Source of the DNA: Candidatus Neoflavobacterium equi
GTDB lineage: Bacteria > Bacteroidota > Bacteroidia > Flavobacteriales > Flavobacteriaceae
Length of the DNA stretch: 7,216 nucleotides
NCBI GenBank assembly: GCA_018065745.1
Contig: JAGHSS010000323.1
Span: forward strand, 1 to 7,216
Direction: 5' to 3'
The notes under the pieces were generated by a model. The model was not told the DNA's origin. It did not search any database and worked only from the letters and a program-made list of their open reading frames with translations. Below, in pieces: positions 1 to 7,205 of this stretch. Numbering within the stretch: the first letter of the stretch is position 1; each line of letters begins with the position of its first letter. The translations under genes and the position numbers were made by a program.

Positions 1-15
1 GAATTAAGTTTTTTT

Positions 16-23
16 TAAGTTTG
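16..23 (+). promoter_or_regulatory. Candidate -7 box of the efflux operon promoter
   Basis: The octamer TAAGTTTG matches the Bacteroidota -7 consensus TAnnTTTG exactly. It lies 36 bases before the chosen ATG of the outer-membrane channel gene at 60, which would give a leader of roughly 30 bases. The matching -33 TTTG element would fall at or beyond the left edge of the window, so it cannot be confirmed. The box sits inside the second copy of an 8-base direct repeat, TTAAGTTT (4-11 and 15-22). Confidence 0.4.
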
Positions 24-59
24 ATAATCAGTTCTTTGAGGAATGAAGATTACTCATTT

Positions 60-1316
60 ATGATTAGAATACAACTCCTTTTTATTTTGTTGTCCCCTGT
101 ATCTCTTCTATGGTCTCAGGATTCAACAGCTGTTCAACGTTTAAGTCTTCAAGAAGCTGATGCTCTTTTTTTAAATAACAACCTAAGTCTTTTGGTAGAA
201 TCTTTACAAATTGAGGCAGAAAAAGCCGCAGTTATTCAATCCAAATTGTATCCAAATCCTACATTTAGTACGGAGTTTAATTTGCGTGATCCAGAGCATA
301 ATAAATTTTTTCACGTGGGTAGGTCTGGTCAAAAGTACATTGAATTGGAACAGCTATTAATTTTGGGTGGTAAGAGAAAAACCTCCATTGATTTAGCAAA
401 GAAAGACGCGCAAATTGCCACAGTATTTTTTGAGAAATTACTCCTTCAACTAAAATATCAACTTCATACCAGTCTTTTTGAGAGTCAACTACATTGGGAT
501 TTAATTCAGCATTATGAACGTCAGCTTGAGATGATGGTTTTGCTAATTAAACAAATGGATACTCAAGCTCAAAAAGGTAATATAGCCATGAAAGAAGTCG
601 TGCGGTTAAAGAGTTTGTTACTTCAACTCAATAATGAAAAATCGGGTCTTTGGCAAACATACTTGGAGAAGCAGCGGGAATTAAAAATACTACTTCACAC
701 AGATCAAACAATTGTTTTTGATTTAAATGACGAAATATTTTCAAATTTTCAAAAAATATTAGATCACAAAGACATTCAAAAAACCTTTTTAGAAAAAGCG
801 CCTGATTTTATATTGGAACAAGTTTTTTTAGAAAAAGCAGTGCTACAAGTTCAACTTGAAAAAAAACAACGCCTTCCAGATGTAAAGTTCAAAGTCAATT
901 ATGACCAGTTAAGTGGCGCCTTTAAAAATGAGATTAACGGTGGAATTAGTTTTGATCTCCCTTTCTTAAACACCAACAGGGGGAATATTTTAAAAAGTAA
1001 AATTGAATTGGAACAAGCAAATGTCCGTGTTAATTCCACAACACATCAACTTCAAATATCCTTGCAATCATCATTAATGAAATATGAAAATGCGATTAAG
1101 GAGTATCAACAGATGCGTAACATTTATTTCTCAGATTTTGAGCAAATTTTAAAGGGGATGCATGATAATTTTCAAAATCGAAACATTTCCTTGTTAGAAT
1201 ATGTTGACTTTTTAGAATCTTATAATCAATCCCAAATGGAGATTCTCAGAATAAAATTACAATTGATTGAATCTAGTGAAGCGTTAAATGTATTAACTGG
1301 AAGTAACCTAATCTAA
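60..1316 (+). CDS. TolC/CzcC-like outer-membrane efflux channel
   Basis: This is the outer-membrane component of a tripartite exporter, 418 residues and close to the usual length for the outer membrane efflux protein (OEP) family. The frame is open from a TTG at 21, but I chose the ATG at 60 because it gives a clean signal peptide: MIRIQ, a hydrophobic run to about residue 18, and likely cleavage after WSQ (residue 20). Two OEP-type halves are visible. The first (about 30-215) carries YPNP at 64-67 followed by long amphipathic helices. The second (about 245-410) carries FDLPFLNTNRG at about 298-308, the usual strand-to-helix turn of this family, and a late NISLLEYVDFLESY segment (about 375-388) typical of CzcC/CusC-like proteins. 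It is the first gene of the operon, six bases ahead of the adaptor. The sequence does not show the substrate; the metal assignment comes from the pump. The family call is confident, an exact symbol is not. Confidence 0.9.
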   Translation: MIRIQLLFILLSPVSLLWSQDSTAVQRLSLQEADALFLNNNLSLLVESLQIEAEKAAVIQSKLYPNPTFSTEFNLRDPEHNKFFHVGRSGQKYIELEQLLILGGKRKTSIDLAKKDAQIATVFFEKLLLQLKYQLHTSLFESQLHWDLIQHYERQLEMMVLLIKQMDTQAQKGNIAMKEVVRLKSLLLQLNNEKSGLWQTYLEKQRELKILLHTDQTIVFDLNDEIFSNFQKILDHKDIQKTFLEKAPDFILEQVFLEKAVLQVQLEKKQRLPDVKFKVNYDQLSGAFKNEINGGISFDLPFLNTNRGNILKSKIELEQANVRVNSTTHQLQISLQSSLMKYENAIKEYQQMRNIYFSDFEQILKGMHDNFQNRNISLLEYVDFLESYNQSQMEILRIKLQLIESSEALNVLTGSNLI

Positions 1317-1322
1317 TATTAT

Positions 1323-2399
1323 ATGAAAATAAATTATATACCTTATTTTTTTGTTTCTTTTCTGCTATTGTCGTGTAATGAAAAAGAAGAGCCAAAAGCA
1401 CTAGCATTTTCCATGAGTAAAGAAATGATAGCTGCTAGTACTTTTGAAACCGCTAAATTGGTACCAGTGCGAAACGAATTGAAGTTTTTTGGAAAATTGC
1501 AATCTGATAATAATAAAATTGCTGAAGTTAACGCAGTTGTCAGTGGGGTAGTAAAATCCATACACGTCAGTTTGGGAGATTATGTGAAGCAAGGTCAAGT
1601 ACTTGCTGTGATTCAGAGTTCAGAAGTAGCAACCTTTCAAAAAGAAAAGTTAGAAGCTAAAAGTCAATTGCAGATTGCTCAAAAAAATTATGAAGTATCC
1701 AAGCAATTAAACAGTTCTAAATTAAATGCAGATGCAGACGTAGCTATGGCTTTGAAAGATTTGCAAATTGCAGAGGCAGAGCAGAAGCGCTTAAATCAAA
1801 TATTCGCTATTTACAATCTACAAAAAGACGCTACTTTCAATGTAGTTGCTCCCATTAGTGGTTTTATCATAACAAAAGACGTCACCATAAATGATCACAT
1901 AAAATCAGACCGTGATATACCACTTTTTAATATTGCAGAAATCAATGAAATATGGGCAGTAGCTCAGGTCAATGAAGTGGATATTGCTCAAATCAAACCC
2001 AATGCACAAGTTGTGGTTCAAACCATAGCTTTTCCAGAGGAGTTGTTTGAAGGGCGTATTGAAAAAATTTACAATGTCATTAATCCTGAAACCAAGGCCA
2101 TGGGATTCAGAGTGCGCATCCCCAATAGTGATTTTAAACTCAAACCAGAGATGAATTGCACGGTAACGGTTACCTATCAAGAATCAAATGAATTGATACA
2201 AATCCCCTCAGAAGCTTTAATTTTTGAAAAGAATAAACATTGGGTAATGGTATACCATAGCCCTACTGATATTGAGACAAGGGCTGTTGAGGTCTACAGA
2301 CAATTAGGTCAAAATATATTCTTGAGTAAGGGTTTAGAACCAGGAGATCAAGTCATTTCAAAAAATGGTTTGTATATGTATAATGCCTTGAATAATTGA
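1323..2399 (+). CDS. HlyD/CusB-family periplasmic adaptor lipoprotein of the RND efflux system
   Basis: This is the membrane-fusion (adaptor) subunit that joins the inner-membrane pump to the outer-membrane channel. It has 358 residues. The N-terminus is a lipoprotein signal with lipobox LLSC, Cys18 being the lipidated residue, followed by an acidic/basic linker (NEKEEPK). The lipoyl-like half-motif at about 71-100 (AVVSGVVKSIHVSLGDYVKQ, then GQVLAVIQS) and its partner at about 173-206 (VVAPISGFI onward) flank a helical hairpin at about 101-168. A beta-barrel domain follows (about 208-285, with IWAVAQVNEVDIAQIKPNA), then a membrane-proximal domain to the end (GLEPGDQVISKNGLY near 337-351). 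I see no His-rich tail and no separate heavy-metal-binding domain, unlike some CusB/CzcB proteins. The gene lacks an obvious ribosome binding site, starts six bases after the channel gene and ends one base before the pump gene, so it is probably translated from one message with both. Confidence 0.92.
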   Translation: MKINYIPYFFVSFLLLSCNEKEEPKALAFSMSKEMIAASTFETAKLVPVRNELKFFGKLQSDNNKIAEVNAVVSGVVKSIHVSLGDYVKQGQVLAVIQSSEVATFQKEKLEAKSQLQIAQKNYEVSKQLNSSKLNADADVAMALKDLQIAEAEQKRLNQIFAIYNLQKDATFNVVAPISGFIITKDVTINDHIKSDRDIPLFNIAEINEIWAVAQVNEVDIAQIKPNAQVVVQTIAFPEELFEGRIEKIYNVINPETKAMGFRVRIPNSDFKLKPEMNCTVTVTYQESNELIQIPSEALIFEKNKHWVMVYHSPTDIETRAVEVYRQLGQNIFLSKGLEPGDQVISKNGLYMYNALNN

Positions 2400-2400
2400 T

Positions 2401-5400
2401 ATGAATAAATTTATAGCACATCTCATATCTTATTCTTTAAAGAACAAGATATTGGTTTTTATTATGGTATTGGGTTTAGCATTAGCTGGAATTTGGAGTT
2501 ATCTAAAAATTCCAATTGAAGCCTTTCCAGACGTTACCAATACTCAAATTGTTATTGTGACAGAGTGGAAAGGACGCAGTACTGAAGAAGTGGAGCGTTT
2601 TGTAACCAGTCCAGTAGAAATTGCCATGAATTCCGTGCAACATAAAACAGCAGTGCGCAGTGTAACTATGTTTGGACTTTCTGTGGTTAAAATTATATTT
2701 GAAGATGATGTTGAAGATTTTTATGCCAGACAGCAGGTAAATAATCAATTGTTAAATGTTGATCTTCCCAATGAGGTGCGTGCTGAGGTGCAACCTCCTT
2801 ATGGGGCTACTGGAGAGGTTTTCAGATATACACTAGAATCAAAAGACAGAGATTCCAGAGCTTTGTTAACTCTTCAAAATTGGGTTATAGACAGAGAATT
2901 GAGAAAAGTCCCAGGTGTTGCAGATGTCGTCGCATTTGGAGGGCAAGAAAAAATATACGAATTAAGTGTTGATCCTCAAAAACTAAAGCAGTATGATATA
3001 TCTGCATTAGAAGTATATGAAGCTGTTTCTATAAGTAATTTAAACGTTGGCGGAGACGTAATTGAGAAAAATGGTCAGGCATTTGTTGTTAGAGGGATTG
3101 GTCTTATTGATGATATACACGATTTAGAGCACACAATTTTAACTCAATATAACGGCAATCCCTTAATGGTTAAAGATGTAGCTAAGGTGCAAGAAACAAG
3201 TGCTCCCCGTGTTGGTCAAGTTGGGTTGAATGAACAGGATGACGTGGTTCAAGGTATTGTAGTGATGCGAAAAGGTGAAAATCCAACAGAAGTTTTGGCA
3301 AGAATAAAAGGGAAAATAGAGGAACTCAATGCTCATGTGCTTCCCAAAGACGTTAAAATAATCACCTTTTATGACAGAGATACCTTAATGGATTATTGTA
3401 CAGCCACAGTCAAGCATAATTTGTTAGAGGGTATTGTATTAGTAACGGTTATCGTTTTTCTATTCATGGCTGACTGGCGCACCACATTCATTGTTGCAAT
3501 CATTATACCCTTATCCCTCTTATTTGCTTTTTTAATGTTGCACCTCAAGGGGATGAGTGCCAATTTACTTTCACTTGGTGCTATTGATTTTGGGATTATT
3601 ATTGATGGAGCAGTCGTCATGGTTGAAGGCGTGTTTGTTGCTTTAGATCACAGAGCAAAGAAATTGGGTATGGACCGTTTTAATAAAAGTTCTAAAGCGG
3701 GCATCATAAAGCAGTCTGCAATTTCCATGGGGAAACCCATTTTTTTTGCAAAACTAATTATTATTTCAGCGTTGTTGCCCATTTTTTCATTTGAGAAAGT
3801 AGAGGGTAAAATGTTTGCACCTCTTGCTTGGACTTTAGGGTTTGCACTCTTGGGGGCTTTGCTTTTTACCCTGACATTAGTCCCTGTGTTGTCAAGTATA
3901 ATGTTAAATAAAAATGTAGTTGAAAAGGAAAATATAGTTACTAGGTCCATCAGATTAATTTGCAATAAAGCGTTTCAATGGACGTATAAAAATCAAAAGT
4001 TTACCCTTATTTTCGCAGCTGTTTTTCTTGGTGGTACCTTGTACTCCTCTAAGTGGATGGGTACAGAATTTTTACCTGAATTAAATGAAGGTTCACTTTG
4101 GGTTACTGCAGAATTGCCCATGAGTACCTCATTGACAGAAAGTGTGAAGATGTCCAACACTTTAAGAACTATTTTGCTCAAGTTTCCAGAAGTAGAACAA
4201 GTACTATCTCAAACAGGGAGAAGCAACGACGGTACTGATCCTAATGGATTTTATTTTGTTCAATTTCAAGTTGATTTAATACCCAAGAAATCATGGAGGT
4301 CCGGTTTTGGATTAAATGAAATAATTGCTGAGATGGATGCCAAATTATCCACATTTCAAGGAATTAATTACAATTATTCACAACCTATAATTGACAACGT
4401 TGCAGAGGCAGCTGCAGGTATTAAAGCATCAAATGCTGTTAAAATTTATGGAGCAGATTTACATCAACTGGACGCCATAGCTGTTCAAGTAATGGACCAG
4501 ATTAAAGATATTCAAGGAGTAAAAGACGTTGGTGTTTTAAAAAATCTGGGACAACCAGAAATGGATGTTATCTTAGATGAATTTAAGATGGCGCAATATG
4601 GTGTTACAAAAGGCACAGCACAAAACACAATAGAAATGGCTATTGGAGGGAAGACCATTACTCAGAAATATGAAGGAGATCAACGTTTTGACGTCAAAAT
4701 CAGATTTGCACAAGAGTTTAGAAAAGATGATAAAGACATAATGAATTTGCGCATTCCCACCCTATCAGGAGGGTTTGTTCCATTAAAAGAAATCGCACGT
4801 TTGGAACAAGTAACAGGGCCTGCATTCATTTATAGAGACGATGCGCAACGTTTCATTGGAGTTAAATTTTCAGTCAGAGAACGGGATTTGGGAAGTACTA
4901 TAGCAGAAGCACGAAAAGCAGTTTCAACTCATGTGCAGTTACCTGACAAGTACAAAATTTCTTGGACCGGTGAGTTTGAAAACCAAGTTCGCGCTACCAA
5001 ACAGTTAACGCAAGTGGTACCCTTTAGTTTATTGTTAATATTTATTTTGCTTTTTGCACTTTTTGGAAACTTTAAAGATGCAAGTTTGGTGTTGATCAAT
5101 GTCCCCTTTGCCCTTTTAGGTGGAATTTTAAGTCTTCACCTCACCCAATTGAATTTTGGAATATCAGCAGGAGTAGGCTTTGTAGCCCTCTTTGGAATTT
5201 GCGTTCAGAATGGCGTGATATTAATTTCTGAAATCAAAAACCAATTGGCCATACAAAATCAACCTCTTTTAGAATCCATTTCAAAGGCAGTGCAAACCAG
5301 AACAAGGCCCGTAGTAATGACGGCACTAATGGCTGCATTAGGTTTATTGCCAGCCGCAATGAGTAGTGGTATTGGTTCTGAAAGTCAAAAACCTTTGGCT

Positions 5401-5487
5401 GTGGTGATTATTGGTGGTTTGATAACGGCAACATTATTTACGTTGTTGGTATTTCCTATAATTTACGCAAAGTTTATCAAGAATTAA
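2401..5487 (+). CDS. HME-RND inner-membrane metal efflux pump, CzcA/CusA family (predicted divalent cation type)
   Basis: This proton-driven RND pump exports metal cations from periplasm or cytoplasm through the adaptor and channel encoded upstream. It has 1028 residues, full length for the family, with 12 predicted membrane segments: one near 16-34, five at about 341-500, one at about 532-550, and five at about 872-1022. Two large periplasmic loops lie between. TM4 carries DFGIIIDGAVVMVE (396-409), with D396, D402 and E409 matching the proton-relay acids of CzcA. Other hallmarks are GTEFLPELNEG (554-564), WTGEFENQ (855-862), and RTRPVVMTA with GLLPAAMSSGIG in TM11 (967-992). By my alignment, the three CusA methionines correspond to T569, F619 and E669, and the CusA TM10 glutamate falls in a Q936-N937 context. 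This favours Zn/Co/Cd/Ni-type substrates over Cu(I)/Ag(I). The residue after E409 is Gly, where Asn is usual. It starts one base after the adaptor stop. The family is certain; the metal is inferred. Confidence 0.95.
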   Translation: MNKFIAHLISYSLKNKILVFIMVLGLALAGIWSYLKIPIEAFPDVTNTQIVIVTEWKGRSTEEVERFVTSPVEIAMNSVQHKTAVRSVTMFGLSVVKIIFEDDVEDFYARQQVNNQLLNVDLPNEVRAEVQPPYGATGEVFRYTLESKDRDSRALLTLQNWVIDRELRKVPGVADVVAFGGQEKIYELSVDPQKLKQYDISALEVYEAVSISNLNVGGDVIEKNGQAFVVRGIGLIDDIHDLEHTILTQYNGNPLMVKDVAKVQETSAPRVGQVGLNEQDDVVQGIVVMRKGENPTEVLARIKGKIEELNAHVLPKDVKIITFYDRDTLMDYCTATVKHNLLEGIVLVTVIVFLFMADWRTTFIVAIIIPLSLLFAFLMLHLKGMSANLLSLGAIDFGIIIDGAVVMVEGVFVALDHRAKKLGMDRFNKSSKAGIIKQSAISMGKPIFFAKLIIISALLPIFSFEKVEGKMFAPLAWTLGFALLGALLFTLTLVPVLSSIMLNKNVVEKENIVTRSIRLICNKAFQWTYKNQKFTLIFAAVFLGGTLYSSKWMGTEFLPELNEGSLWVTAELPMSTSLTESVKMSNTLRTILLKFPEVEQVLSQTGRSNDGTDPNGFYFVQFQVDLIPKKSWRSGFGLNEIIAEMDAKLSTFQGINYNYSQPIIDNVAEAAAGIKASNAVKIYGADLHQLDAIAVQVMDQIKDIQGVKDVGVLKNLGQPEMDVILDEFKMAQYGVTKGTAQNTIEMAIGGKTITQKYEGDQRFDVKIRFAQEFRKDDKDIMNLRIPTLSGGFVPLKEIARLEQVTGPAFIYRDDAQRFIGVKFSVRERDLGSTIAEARKAVSTHVQLPDKYKISWTGEFENQVRATKQLTQVVPFSLLLIFILLFALFGNFKDASLVLINVPFALLGGILSLHLTQLNFGISAGVGFVALFGICVQNGVILISEIKNQLAIQNQPLLESISKAVQTRTRPVVMTALMAALGLLPAAMSSGIGSESQKPLAVVIIGGLITATLFTLLVFPIIYAKFIKN

Positions 5488-5515
5488 ATCAGTCAACGTA
5501 CCATTAAACTAAAAC

Positions 5516-5531
5516 TAAATTTGTAAATTTG
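5516..5531 (+). promoter_or_regulatory. Tandem -7 boxes, likely pheS promoter
   Basis: Two adjacent copies of TAAATTTG (5516-5523 and 5524-5531) each match the Bacteroidota -7 consensus TAnnTTTG. They lie in the 63-base gap between the pump gene and pheS, 20 bases before the pheS ATG. Start sites about 6-7 bases downstream would give a leader of only about 14-22 bases, too short for an attenuator or T-box. No good -33 TTTG is visible 19-21 bases upstream of either copy, which lowers confidence. Confidence 0.5.
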
Positions 5532-5550
5532 CAATCTATTTTGATATGCA

Positions 5551-6570
5551 ATGATAGATAAAATTAAAGAATACATAGGGGAGGCGCAAGCCTTCACAAC
5601 AGACAATAAAGAAAGCCTAGAGGCATTCAGAATTAAATTTTTGGGAAGTAAGGGGATTTTAAAAGATCTTTTTGCTGAGTTCAAGAATGTGCCAAATGAT
5701 CAGAAAAAGGAATTTGGTCAAGTGATCAACAACTTGAAAACAGCTGCTGAAGAAAAAGTTAAATCCATCCAAGATTTGTTGGAGAGCAAAGAAGACCAGA
5801 ATGGTTTATTTGGTGATTTGACACGTCCAGGGTATTCTTTCAACGTGGGTTCAAGACATCCAATATCTTTGGTTAAAAACCAAATCATTGACATTTTTTC
5901 CAACATCGGTTTCAATGTTTCTGAAGGTCCAGAAATTGAAGATGACTGGCACAATTTCACGGCTTTAAATTTACCTGAATACCACCCAGCTAGGGACATG
6001 CAGGATACTTTTTTCATCCAAACAAATCCTGATATCTTGTTGAGAACGCAAACGTCTTCAATCCAAGCAAGATATATGGAGTCAAATCAGCCGCCAATCA
6101 GAACGATTTCTCCAGGGCGTGTTTTCAGAAATGAAGCAGTTTCCTCAAGATCGCACTGTATTTTCCACCAAGTGGAAGGTTTGTACATTGACAAGGATGT
6201 TTCTTTTGCAGATTTGAAGCAGACGCTTTTGTATTTCACTAAAGAGATGTTTGGAAAGTCAAAAATCAGATTGCGTCCTTCATATTTTCCATTTACAGAG
6301 CCAAGTGCTGAGGTGGATGTATACTGGGGGTTAAAAACTGAAACGGATTACCGCATTACCAAAGGGACTGGATGGTTAGAAATCATGGGTTGTGGTATGG
6401 TAGATCCAAACGTTTTGAAAAACTGTAATATAGATGCAGAAACTTACAATGGTTTTGCATTTGGTATGGGAATTGAGCGTATCGCGATGTTGTTATATCA
6501 AATTTCAGATATCAGAATGTTCTATGAAAATGACGTTCGTTTCTTGGAGCAATTCAAGTCAAACTTATAA
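5551..6570 (+). CDS. pheS: Phenylalanyl-tRNA synthetase alpha subunit
   Basis: This is the catalytic alpha chain of the cytoplasmic (alpha-beta)2 phenylalanyl-tRNA synthetase, which charges tRNA-Phe using ATP. It has 339 residues, the normal bacterial length. A helical, probably coiled-coil tRNA-binding arm covers about 1-85. The class II core follows: SRHPISLV (101-108), GPEIEDDWHNF (126-136) leading to HPARDMQDTFF (145-155), motif 2 around GRVFRNE (189-195) and FHQVEG (205-210), then FPFTEPSAEVDV (246-257), GWLEIMGCGMV (274-284), and motif 3 as GFAFGMGIER (301-310). Ala303 corresponds to E. coli Ala294, which lines the phenylalanine pocket. All the expected catalytic blocks are present, so it looks functional. 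The beta-subunit gene pheT does not follow; a convergent gene does. Separate pheS and pheT loci are usual in Bacteroidota. The ATG at 5551 overlaps the stop of a two-codon reading frame (5546-5554). Confidence 0.98.
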   Translation: MIDKIKEYIGEAQAFTTDNKESLEAFRIKFLGSKGILKDLFAEFKNVPNDQKKEFGQVINNLKTAAEEKVKSIQDLLESKEDQNGLFGDLTRPGYSFNVGSRHPISLVKNQIIDIFSNIGFNVSEGPEIEDDWHNFTALNLPEYHPARDMQDTFFIQTNPDILLRTQTSSIQARYMESNQPPIRTISPGRVFRNEAVSSRSHCIFHQVEGLYIDKDVSFADLKQTLLYFTKEMFGKSKIRLRPSYFPFTEPSAEVDVYWGLKTETDYRITKGTGWLEIMGCGMVDPNVLKNCNIDAETYNGFAFGMGIERIAMLLYQISDIRMFYENDVRFLEQFKSNL

Positions 6571-6575
6571 TAAAG

Positions 6576-6609
6576 AAAAAAGCTGTAACAATTAGTTACA
6601 GCTTTTTTT
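6576..6609. terminator. Bidirectional Rho-independent terminator
   Basis: A perfect 9-bp stem, AGCTGTAAC (6581-6589) with GTTACAGCT (6595-6603), closes a 5-base loop (AATTA). It is extended by A-T pairs from 6576-6580 with 6604-6608. The plus strand ends in a run of T and the minus strand has a matching run from the A-rich left flank. It lies 5 bases after the pheS stop and about 35 bases beyond the stop of the convergent lipoprotein gene, so it can serve both. Confidence 0.92.
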
Positions 6610-6643
6610 GTTTAAATACTTCATTTATTAAACTCAAAAAAAA

Positions 6644-7144
6644 TTAATTTACTTTCTTAAGCAAGTAAGATCCATTGTCTGGAATACCTGAGTTTTCTAT
6701 AGGTGGAAATTTGTTTCCATCGCGGTCCAACGGAATGATTGCATTCTCAACCACTTGAAATTTTCTGTGGTCTCCAGCCTGATCCAATTCAATTTTGGAA
6801 CCACTTTCAATCCATGTAAATTTCCCTTTAATATCCACTGGCTTTTTGTCGCGTTCAGTAAACATACTGGATGCGGTATAGGTGCCATCAGCTTTTAAAT
6901 TCAACGTTGCTTCAATTCCGTCACAGCTTACACATGGAATGGTTCCCTTGTAATTTCCAACCCAATCTACTGAGTTTTCAGAAGTGTGACCGTCAGAAAT
7001 GGCATTTGTTGTGTCAATCTCCATATCATCTTGTTCAATAACCAAACTGTCTCCTGTTGTTTGATCAGTAGTAATTGTTGTTTCTTTTTTACATGATGTG
7101 GCAATAATTGCCAATAGAGCTAACGATAAAATCTGTTTTTTCAT
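6644..7144 (-). CDS. NlpE N-terminal-domain lipoprotein with CxxC motif
   Basis: This is a 166-residue envelope lipoprotein. The frame extends to an ATG at 7174, but I chose the ATG at 7144 because it gives a textbook lipoprotein signal: MKKQ, a hydrophobic stretch to residue 15, and ATSC with Cys18 lipidated. A hydrophilic linker rich in Thr, Asp and Glu covers about 19-58. The folded domain (about 60-166) begins WVGNYKGTIPCVSCDGIEAT, with the NlpE/CutF signature C71-x-x-C74, then NLKADGTY (82-89) and a C-terminal strand ending in GSYLLKK (158-164). Only the N-terminal NlpE domain is present; the C-terminal OB-fold of E. coli NlpE is missing, which is common in Bacteroidota. In E. coli, NlpE senses surface contact and lipoprotein-trafficking or copper stress through the Cpx pathway. 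Whether this protein signals, binds metal or does neither cannot be told from sequence. It is convergent with pheS and shares its terminator. Confidence 0.85.
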   Translation of the reverse strand: MKKQILSLALLAIIATSCKKETTITTDQTTGDSLVIEQDDMEIDTTNAISDGHTSENSVDWVGNYKGTIPCVSCDGIEATLNLKADGTYTASSMFTERDKKPVDIKGKFTWIESGSKIELDQAGDHRKFQVVENAIIPLDRDGNKFPPIENSGIPDNGSYLLKKVN

Positions 7145-7173
7145 AGATGCGTACTTATAATTTGATGTTGTCA

Positions 7174-7205
7174 TGCAATTTTTAATTAATTGTATTAATT
7201 TTGCA
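7174..7205. promoter_or_regulatory. AT-rich upstream region with outward-facing imperfect inverted repeat
   Basis: This lies 30 bases upstream of the lipoprotein ATG at 7144. The region begins TGCAA and ends TTGCA, with arms of the form TTAAnnnTTGCA facing outward on each strand. The plus-strand arm contains an exact TAnnTTTG match, TAATTTTG (7196-7203), which could be the -7 box of a gene starting beyond the right edge. The minus-strand arm, TTAAAAATTGCA, is a weaker match and could drive the lipoprotein gene. No well-spaced -33 element is seen for either, so this is tentative. Confidence 0.3.

Noticed and set aside
21..59. TTG at 21 as the start of the outer-membrane channel
   Set aside because: It would put 13 polar residues ahead of the signal peptide and overlap the candidate -7 box; the ATG at 60 gives a normal signal peptide.
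3648..3965. 105-residue minus-strand open frame inside the pump gene
   Set aside because: It is antisense to conserved membrane segments of the RND pump, with no recognisable domain and no promoter; a shadow frame.
2401..5487. Multidrug (AcrB/HAE1) type RND pump
   Set aside because: The charged TM4 motif D-x5-D-x6-E and overall motifs match the heavy-metal class, and the adaptor and channel are of CzcB/CusB and CzcC type.
5488..5550. Phe leader peptide, attenuator or T-box ahead of pheS
   Set aside because: The gap is only 63 bases, with no Phe-rich short frame, no hairpin and no T-box sequence.
5718..6017. 99-residue minus-strand open frame inside pheS
   Set aside because: It is opposite the conserved catalytic core of PheS and has no recognisable features; a shadow frame.
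7145..7174. ATG at 7174 as the start of the NlpE-like lipoprotein
   Set aside because: It would place ten polar residues before a complete lipoprotein signal that begins MKKQ at 7144.
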